In this document: positions 56,027-64,000 of the stretch, piece by piece
How the letters are laid out: every line of letters starts with the position of its first letter
Numbering within the stretch: the stretch's first letter is position 1
Origin: Ceratobasidium sp. AG-K
Taxonomy: Eukaryota > Basidiomycota > Agaricomycetes > Cantharellales > Ceratobasidiaceae
Assembly (NCBI GenBank): GCA_037039685.1
Contig: JAWNGF010000001.1
Span: 9,238,001 to 9,302,000, forward strand
DNA: 64,000 nucleotides
Reading direction: 5' to 3'
Made by a program: the position numbers and the translations under genes
Notes under the pieces: model-generated
The model's input: only the letters and a program-made list of their open reading frames with translations
Databases searched by the model: none
What the model was told of the DNA's origin: nothing

Positions 56027-59000
56027 TTAGTCGTCTCCGTCCTGGGTCGACTTGCGTCTCTTCCGAGCAGCTATATGCATCCGAAATTGATTCAGCACCA
56101 TGGCGTAAATTCAGCAAATCAAACTTACACCTCCGACTCGCGCGTTTTTGTGCTGCGGCAACATTGTGCTCCGTGCGTTTGGCTAGTTCGTTGTCTTGTT
56201 CTCCTTGGTCCCTGTGCTCCAGCAATATCTAAAGCAGTACTTAGTAGAAGAAACAAAAACCTATAAACATCACCACTCACCCTTTCGAATTCGTCGAGTT
56301 CCGTGTCCGGCTTATTCGCCGACTTGTTACTTCGGGCCTAGCTCGATTCTTGAGCATTTCATGTCGATTAACGCGCACACAAAACTACGCACCTTGACTA
56401 GTATGTCATTGAATCGCTGGAAGACTGTCTCCTCATGAAGCTTATCCTGATAATAGGGCAGACCTTCAATGAGCTTCTTAACTGAGCGTTCGGATTTGTA
56501 GGGCAGCATCGAAAGACAAAAAGCAATATCGCGCCATTGCCTTTCCTCTGCGGCCACACGGAACCGCTGACAGAGTTTCTCCACAATAGTCTCGGCTTGT
56601 TTTTCCTGAAACGATCGTTAGACCCCAGATCGTCTGACTCGAGAATACGTACCTTTTCGATAAACTTGAAAATGTACTGCATGGTGCTCTGGAATGCGTC
56701 CTCAGGAACCGAATGCTCGCCCACAGACAAATGGCTAATGACTGAAAAGGACAGTCGAGTTAGCAATAGAAAGGGGATAAGGTGAGAATCAAACTTACCA
56801 TCGGGAAGGTTATTGTAGATCGCGTTGTCTTTGGTGGACAGCTCGCCAAAGAACAACTTGGCCAAATCTGCGATGCGTTTGTCCTCGTCCTGCAGGCACT
56901 TGGCCATCTCCCCGAGCTGCCCCTTGACTTTGATCATTCCGTTCAGGATAAGATGGGTCAAGACCATGAGGGTATTCTTCTTGACCGTCAGGCTCTGATC
57001 CGTCAGGCCATCATAGAGGCGGTTGCTATTTTCGTCGATCATGTTGTTGAAGCAAATCGCAACGTCACCGAGGGCAATGACGATGTTGCTTCTGATGACG
57101 GGATTGCGCGATGTTTCCATGATTTTGAAGAGCAGCATCAAGTTGCTTTCGCAGAACTGCGAGCTAACACACATCAGCTTACTAAGAGCTAGTGTAGCAG
57201 CAGTGCGTAGAGTTTGGTTCTGCGGACCATAAGTTAGTCGCGGTGGACGGCGGTGCATTGGCGCGTACCTTGTATGCCTTTGGTGTTCCGCATATATGCA
57301 CAATCATCGGCCCGTACACTGCTAAAAGCGAGTCTTCGCCGTACAGCAGCTCTTTTTCACGAATCATGTGGATAGTATCCCCGATCTCATCCTCGGCATT
57401 CCCTGCAACTTGCTCGATGTCGTCCTGTTTGGGACCTTTGTTTGGCTTTTGCTCGGCTATCATCCAGGTTAGTTTAACGGCGGTGTTATCGAGAAACCCC
57501 CGCACCTTTGGTCGCTTCCTCCTTTCTCCGTTTCCACTCCCTCTCGACGAGCTCCAGGTGAACAATGTGTTTCAATGCGATGTGGCCAACCAAGAACACG
57601 AGTTGACTTAAATGGAAGGAATTGCCGGTGTCTTCTGGTTTTGTGCCATTTGCCGCGGATGCTTGCGTATCTGGGACGGCAGAGGCAACAGATCCAGCAC
57701 GAGATCGTCGCTCGGTTACTGTCGCGTCCCCATCCTCCATATCTACGTCCTCGTCAACCGGTTGAGGTGGCGGTCGAGCCGTAAAAGCGCGTCGAGTGAA
57801 CGCCTTGATAAGTTGGCTGCACAGGATATCTGGCTGTTCCCCGAGTTGGTATATGGCATTAATCGCTTGTTCGGCCATGCCAAACCTGGGTAGGTGTTAT
57901 CCTCTCGCTCAGTAAAACGAAGCATCCTCGTACCATTCTTTAGAGCTACAGGGGTGTGCAATTGCTTCTTGCAAACGGGTAAAAATAGGATTGTCCATTG
58001 GGAGTCGAGTGGATTTATCGACCAGGGAGCCTTTGACTTTCTTGTGACTACCGCTGACGCGCTGCAGAGCAACGCAGGTATATCGGGCCAATACGAGATC
58101 GCCCTGAAGGAAATCTCAGTGAGGGCTGGCGTGGAAAGGGGCTGTCTACTAACCTTGCCAAGTGGGCCAAGTCCAACGTTTAGCAAAGTATCAATACGCT
58201 CGGTGACAACCTGTCGTTTGGCCACTGCAATCATGCCAAGGATCACGATTGCACCACGGCGTTGAGCTTTGGGAATGTCCCGATCAGCACCTATAAATAT
58301 TATGCGTTGGACTTCCCCGACTCTGATTATTGGTTCAACCCACTGTAGACCTGCCAGAGTTTGCTGATGACGTCTGGATGGATTTGATTGTCTTCGGCCA
58401 TTGTACGCATGAGTTCTTCCAGCGATGTTAATTCAGCTACGGTTGAATCATAGGTTAGGCTGCAAAACAACTGTTGAGTTGGACATAGTTGTGAAAATAA
58501 AAATGATGACCTACTCAATCATGTTCTTAGCGATCCGGTTAATCTGGGACTTTGCGTCTAGGCCGGACACGGGCTCGAAATAAAGACTTCTGTAGCATTC
58601 AATCAAGCGTAAACGAATGCCTTTGACCTCCTTCTCGTCGTCTGTGGTTCCGCCTGTGTCTTTGCTCCAAATCAAATGCAGCATTTGTCTAATCCCAGTC
58701 TAGAAGTAACGAGTTAGGGCGGAAAACTCGATGTAAACGATGTTCGAGACTTACCTGGGCAGCTACGAACTTGTACTCGTGCGCCACTTTGAAAAACTCA
58801 ATTGCCTCCAATGTCTCTGCCTTATACGTCGATGATAGCATTTCACCAACGGTTTCCATCGCGGTTTCGACATGTCTGATAAAGTTGAGAGCGTCGGCAT
58901 AATACTTCTTGGTGAACTTGAGGCGCATTATGTTATTGCCGTCAAGTTGTTCTTCAGTAATGGCAGCCAAATCTACCGCGTCTGGTTCGCGCTGGGGTTC

Positions 59001-60962
59001 AGATTTGACCTTTTTGGATTTCTTTTTACGACGTTTGGGTTCACCATCCTCGTCGACCTCTTCGTCCTCGTCTTCATCCTCCGGTTCGTCTTCTTGTTCG
59101 TCCTCCCCATCGACCTCCATGCGCTCGTCCTCGTCCTCCTTTCGTTCGTCAGTGGCTTCAGCCTCGATCCGTTCCATCTCCTTGGTCCCCAGGGCCTGTA
59201 AGTCCTTGTTGACCTTGTCATAGCCCGCTTCCCACTCCTCCCGATTGAGCGGGCCTCCATGAATCAGTGCGTATGGATGAGTCAGGACGAGCTTTGTGAG
59301 GAGGACAACGGCGTTTCGTCGGACTGTGCTGGCGCGATCAAGTAGCGTGTGGAGGACGGCCTGAGTAATGCGTAATCGTTGCGCTGGGAACTTGTTTGGA
59401 AGACTGACGCACAGGCATGGTCAATAACCAACTAAACCGAAAATCCCAACATTTGGCTTACTCGCAGAGTTTCGTTAGAGTGGCTAGCAGCCTAGCGCGT
59501 ACATAAGTGGTGGTATCCAGGAAACGAGATATCAGAGTATCGAATAACCGGTCGAGCAGTTTTTCTTTTTGCTCCTGTTGATAAGATTCATCCTCGGTTA
59601 CTTCTTTGATTAGGAGCCCGAATATTTCAACGAGTCCCATCCTCATCGTATACGACTTGGCGACAAATATGAGATGAGGAATTTTGTGGAGGGCGCACAT
59701 ACATACCTCGCTATCCATGTGAGTTTGAACTAAGGATAGTTGTTTGAGGACGAGTCGAGGCACTTCGTTCGTCAGTCGAACGAGGAATTTACTAAAAGAC
59801 CGAGGGGTTTTAGTATCTTGAGCGCCGAAAGTCTTATTTGAGATGTCTCTAGAAGCCCGTCGGTGGTGAGTTGCGCTACCGCCAAACCACCCAGCTACTT
59901 ACCGGAGTACAGCTTCAGTCAATTGGGGATAGTCGAATTCCTGACTGAGCACGCTCAACACCTCGGCCATAGGTTCCGAGAGATGCTCGTGCAACTGAAT
60001 GGACTGCAATATCAACACTTGGGCACCTGACGGGATGTGAGACTTCTACTAGCGATCGAATGGTAGCACGGTTACGAACTGGATGCGTGGTCGTGGTGCT
60101 TCACTGCGTGGCAGATGACTTTGTATACTCCCATGCGGGTAGCTTCGTCTTTCATGAAAGTTTCCGACTCCGTGATAGTATAGGCGGGTCGGGTCAGAGT
60201 ATCGATGAAGGCGCGTTTCTCTCCACTCGACACCCAAAGGCGGCCAGACTTGATACGCAGAATCTTGGCAATCGCGGATAATGTCTGGGGAACATGATCT
60301 GCCCACGTCCAAGATTCGGTGCGGGCTGACGCAGTTCTCTTTCCTGTTGTTTTGCCTTTTCCTCGCTACGACAATCTAATTAGTTCGAACATTACGAATA
60401 CTACATGGAGACTTGCCTTGGGTTTCGTCGTCACCGCTGCCGCTGCTGCGTCGTCGTTCTTTGAAGAAGGCTTATCCGCCGCAACGCAGAACCAATGGAG
60501 GAGGAAAGCGTACATTTCCAACGCTGTTCGGTGTTGCGAGAACATATCGTGATCGTCAGCGTCAATATCTCGCGATGCAGCCTCGGCTTCGGCTTGGAAC
60601 CCCGAGAGCAGAGAGTCCAGCATCTTAGACAGATGAGGGCTGGCAAGTTTTTCTGTATTTCTGCAGAGTATAGTCAGTAAAGTGGCACGGCAGCTAGACG
60701 TCAGACATACTTGAGCAAGCTGCGATATACGTCAAAAACCTCAGGGTCTGCTATCATTTCATGGTTGTCGGCGACAGCCTCGACCGCTCCTGTACAAATT
60801 CAAGTCACATAACACCAAGTTATAATACAGCTAACACATACCTTCGAGTGCCCTGGTTATCCCTCTCTCGTCCATGCTCCCTACGTCCAGCTCGTTGGGA
60901 ATTGAATAGGTGTCCACATTTTGAAGTTTCTGGTTTTCGTTTAGGAGCTGAAATTCGGTCAT
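56027..60962 (-). CDS. YCS4: Condensin complex subunit 1 (CAP-D2 type)
   Basis: ATG at 60962 (MTEFQLLNENQKLQNVD) to TAA 56027-56029 (ending RKRRKSTQDGDD), with many short introns. HEAT-repeat protein. An acidic/Lys-rich linker near 58973-59160 (runs of Asp/Glu, then RRKKKSKK) separates the N- and C-terminal HEAT blocks. The C-terminal Cnd1 domain is recognisable between 56400 and 57250 by NPVIRSNIVIALGD, DGLTDQSLTVKKNTLMVL, CLQDEDKRIADLAKLFF and NAIYNNLPD. This non-SMC regulatory subunit of condensin I binds the SMC2/SMC4 ATPase heads and DNA and is required for mitotic chromosome compaction. Basic C-terminal tail, possibly a nuclear localisation signal. Exon borders not all fixed. Confidence 0.9.
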
Positions 60963-61193
60963 ATTTTCTCAGTAAGCGCAATCCGAGCCCAGTGTGGCGG
61001 CAGCACTTATGGCCTGGATAGGGACCGTGTTGTTGGATGCGCGAAGACCCGTGACTTGAGCGCGTTGGCGCTTTGATTGGTCAGCGTTCAGCCAGAGAGA
61101 TCGGGGAACTCTCCAAAGTAACCTTGAGCAATGAGCCCAAAAAGGTGAATTAATGAAATGAAGAACACAAAGATAATAAGGGTATATCGACAA

Positions 61194-62536
61194 CTAAACG
61201 GGAAAATCGACCACTCGTACTGGGACACAATGGGTTGGCATTTTAGACCACTTATTAGGAAGTTTGGGAAAGTAAAAGACTCGAACAATCTTGGGATCCG
61301 AGTACATGTCCCGCTGCTCGGACAAGGAACGTTCCGCGTTAGTGATTTTCCCGCGTGATTTCCTCGTTTTAGTCGGTGGCTTGTATTCGCCAGCGGCGCG
61401 TAATGCCTTCTGAGCAAGATCAACCAAATGATCTACATCCGACCTTCCCTCTTCGCAGTGGATTTCCAATATACGAAGCGCTGGGAAACCAGAGCAGGCT
61501 TGAATGACAATTTCATGCTATGATAATAGATTGAGTTATCGAGTTCGTATTCGGCGACAACGGCTTTGTACCTCTTTTAACCCCGTTTTAATGCGGATAC
61601 ATCTCAACCGAGGGGCCGCCTTAATAAACCCTAGATAATTCAATATCAATCAACAACGGCACCCCGGATACGTGAATGAACTATAGATACGCTTTATCAT
61701 GGTTGGACCGGGTATGATATCCCGAACGACTTCAAGCTTGCTGCATCCTGCATGGGCCAACGCATCCAATAATCTTCCACCATCGTCTTCATTACACGTC
61801 ACGTCTTCAACCGAAGGGCAGCAACGCAGAATTTCATGCGCACAAGTTGGCATGATGACCTTTCGAATCGTTGGAAAGATGCTTCCTTCAAAAGCGGTTT
61901 TCAAGGCTCCTGTTATCGCCGAATGAGCGTGAGGAATTTCGATGGTGTGGACGTTAGGCAAGGCCCGAAGTACTTCTACAAAAGGGGGTAGAACAGTGGC
62001 GGTCTGATATCGAGTGATTGATACTGTGACCACCCTGGTGTCTTGCAATCAGCAATACTAGATTATCGACGCTGAGAACCTCTATCCCACTTAACATAAG
62101 GCCACAGCTCCGGACTCTCAAGCATCCCCCTGCTCTTCCGTCCCAGGGCTTTCCCGAGGGTCCAAAACCAACTTGCGTCGTCGGCAGCCAAGCAGACATG
62201 AAAGCGTTCCCAGAGGAACGGCAAATAAATCTTCCTAGCAAGTCGACAAGTCTGGGAGAGCGCTCGCAAGGCCACGAATCTCACGTAGAAATTGGGCGAG
62301 CCGTATTTGTTGACAACATAAGGATTCGCCAAAATATGTTCCAGTTGTATTTCCGGAAAATACGCTAAAAGCATGAGTATCAGCTCGTGAGGGAGAGACA
62401 ATAACCCCTTTCTGTTTTGTTCCGTTGAGCCCGGGGCCTGTTTATCAGAAGGGATATTTTCCCGATTGACAGATGTAACCCCATTCGTGCTTTCAGCCTG
62501 AGATTTCTTCACCCTTTTCTTGGGATTTGAAGGCAT
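61194..62536 (-). CDS. F-box-like protein A
   Basis: ATG at 62536 (MPSNPKKRVKKSQ; basic N-terminus). Exons about 62063-62536, 61650-62048 and 61194-61469. An F-box-like segment follows at about residues 45-65 (LLSLPHELILMLLAYFPE). The rest resembles the leucine-rich-like C-terminal regions of basidiomycete F-box family proteins (VHTIEIPHA, CPSVEDVTCNEDDGG, CSKLEVV). Possible SCF ubiquitin-ligase substrate receptor, but many such fungal genes have no known role. Intron borders are approximate. The C-terminal part has a Lys-rich stretch. Related to the partial gene at 63384. Confidence 0.65.
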
Positions 62537-63383
62537 AAGAGAATTGTAGAAATGATACAAGGTGGTTGACGTGGGGACAAGGTTAGCTTGGCCGTAATGT
62601 CCCAAGGGCGTCCAACTCCGTCGGTGATATTGGTGGCTGGGGATGTGTGCCGGGACCCGGCCATAACACCCGTAAATACACAAACAAAACGCGCTTAGTT
62701 GATTGCTAACGATTTGTCATGTTAGAGTAGATTCTGGCTCATAAACTTGCTAGCTGCTACCCTGTCGGCATGGGTTAGTTATAAAAAAACAAAGCTAGAA
62801 GCAATTAGAGACTGCCCCAGGTTCTGAATCCTGAGGTCGCGCACACCGTTTCCTTCCAACAGCCGCAAACCCCACAAAGCCGAACGAGCATTTCTCGACA
62901 CACAGGGCCTCGTACAGATAGAACTAATTGTATGCGCCTCTATTAGAGCTTCCGCTGCTTAAGCTAGACATTACTTTCAGAGCTTTGAAATTTTAAGCGA
63001 AGGTCGTGGCGCTGTACCACTCTTTAATATGAACCGACAGGATCTATATAGCCAAGCAGCAAAAATACGGCACTCTTAGGAATAATATCTACCAGTAATT
63101 GGGGCACGGGTTTACGATATTCAGTTTTATATACGGTTGCTGAGGGATTGGGCGTGCAATGCCGAGAATTGTTACAAAGAATAGGTGAATCATACCACGA
63201 CTAGTAGAACCAGTGTCAAGTCGCGTACGGAGCCAGCACCAACGCATCTGGCCTAATAACACTACTCCGGCTTTATATTTGATCAGATGCGTGCCAATTA
63301 ACTAAATAGAACGTGGATAAAACCTATTACACAATGGTAAGAATAAGATTGGTAGAAATACTCTCCCAGAGAGACTAAACGCC
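62537..63383. other. Intergenic between the two F-box-like genes
   Basis: No gene recognised. Confidence 0.5.
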
Positions 63384-64000
63384 TTAGTTTGGGGCCACAG
63401 GACCCTCCACTACTTTCTCTGGGCGGCGGTCGTGGGGAAACCCACGTGCATAATTTTGCGGGGTGGGGAATGTTGGGACGCGCACTACCTGAGGGTTAGT
63501 CTGCAAACCCTGTAGCTCCGATACCTGCGCGTCTGCGTTCGAGTTTCCACCGCGCCTTTTCTTGGACTTATTAGAAGACGATTTGGAACGTGCACAGGTC
63601 TGAAGTGCTACACTAGCAAGCTTCACTAGGTTGCTATCAACTCCACAGTCGAGCTCTATCACCCGAAGTGTGGGGAAGGCACAGCATACTTCGATGGACT
63701 CCGTCGCCTGGAGATACGTTAGTAAACGCTCCTCGAGTTCCTTGATATAGGGGCTAACCACATCCCCATATTCAGTCTTTATCCGGATATCCTAGGTGGT
63801 GGGTTCTTTTTGCTCAGACCTAGGAGAGATACAAGTTTCAATATTAAGAGACGGGTAAACATTACAAGAAACGGACGGACGTTTTAAAAGCACTTGTCCA
63901 GGCGCAATACCTATAAGGACCTCAAGTTTGGTACATCCGCCTTTTGCCAGCGCTCTAACAAGTCTCCCCCCACTGTCCTCGACGCAAGCAACCTCACGGA
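63384..64000 (-). CDS. F-box-like protein B, C-terminal part, cut by window edge
   Basis: Last exon 63384 to about 63780, plus an upstream exon piece about 63870-64000 encoding ACVEDSGGRLVRALAKGGCT-like sequence. This aligns with DVTCNEDDGGRLLDALAHAG of protein A, and the last exon aligns in order (LRVIELDCG versus LRILEIHCE; VVRVPTFP versus IVRVFYFP). The middle is Ser/Lys-rich (SSSNKSKKRRGG). Tandem paralog of F-box-like A; its N-terminus lies beyond the window. Confidence 0.6.

Noticed and set aside
1..64000. CRISPR arrays, operons, bacterial-type promoters, riboswitches
   Set aside because: Intron-rich eukaryotic sequence. The only regular tandem repeats are coding WD40 and TPR units.

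Overview
The window looks like nuclear DNA of a filamentous basidiomycete. Genes carry many short introns (mostly 45-66 nt, GT-AG with a few GC-AG). The housekeeping genes are fungal (separase, condensin subunit 1, SEC62, a MSS4-type PIP5-kinase, complex I 51 kDa). The accessory families (NACHT-WD40, TPR-CHAT, F-box-like) are those expanded in Agaricomycetes. A Rhizoctonia/Ceratobasidiaceae source is my inference from the style of these families, not something the sequence proves.

Layout. 1-4677: a Ty3/gypsy retrotransposon on the minus strand, with pol running off the left edge, then gag, then a probable LTR. 5600-11280 and 17891-23102: two paralogous minus-strand NACHT-WD40 (NLR-like) genes, here NLR-A and NLR-B, with the same exon plan. 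Between them lie a candidate small secreted protein gene (14186-14568), a solo copia LTR (15911-16180) and an intact Tc1-type transposon (16207-17794). 23631-27778: a head-to-head housekeeping pair, PIP5K (-) and NADH dehydrogenase flavoprotein 1 (+). 28765-45568: two TPR-CHAT (caspase-like) genes on the plus strand, separated by a decayed WD40 pseudogene (34166-35858) and a complete copia element with apparently identical LTRs (36833-41686). 46644-60962: separase, SEC62 and condensin subunit 1, all on the minus strand. 61194-64000: two related F-box-like genes, the second cut by the window edge.

How it may work together. The first ~45 kb combines STAND sensors (NACHT plus WD40) with CHAT proteases (TPR plus a His/Cys dyad), two families tied to non-self recognition and regulated cell death, and it holds almost all of the mobile elements. 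The right-hand ~18 kb is a quiet mitotic and housekeeping block. The strongest individual observations are: the copia gag-pol start codon lying inside its half-tRNA(iMet) primer-binding site; an in-phase -1 slippery heptamer at the gypsy gag/pol overlap; a GC-AG intron shared by both NLR paralogs and followed in each by a 288-nt last exon; near-identical 126-bp WD40 units in NLR-B; and N-terminal reading-frame lesions in NLR-A. Splice models were read by eye from frame, homology between paralogs and splice-site consensus; none has transcript support here.
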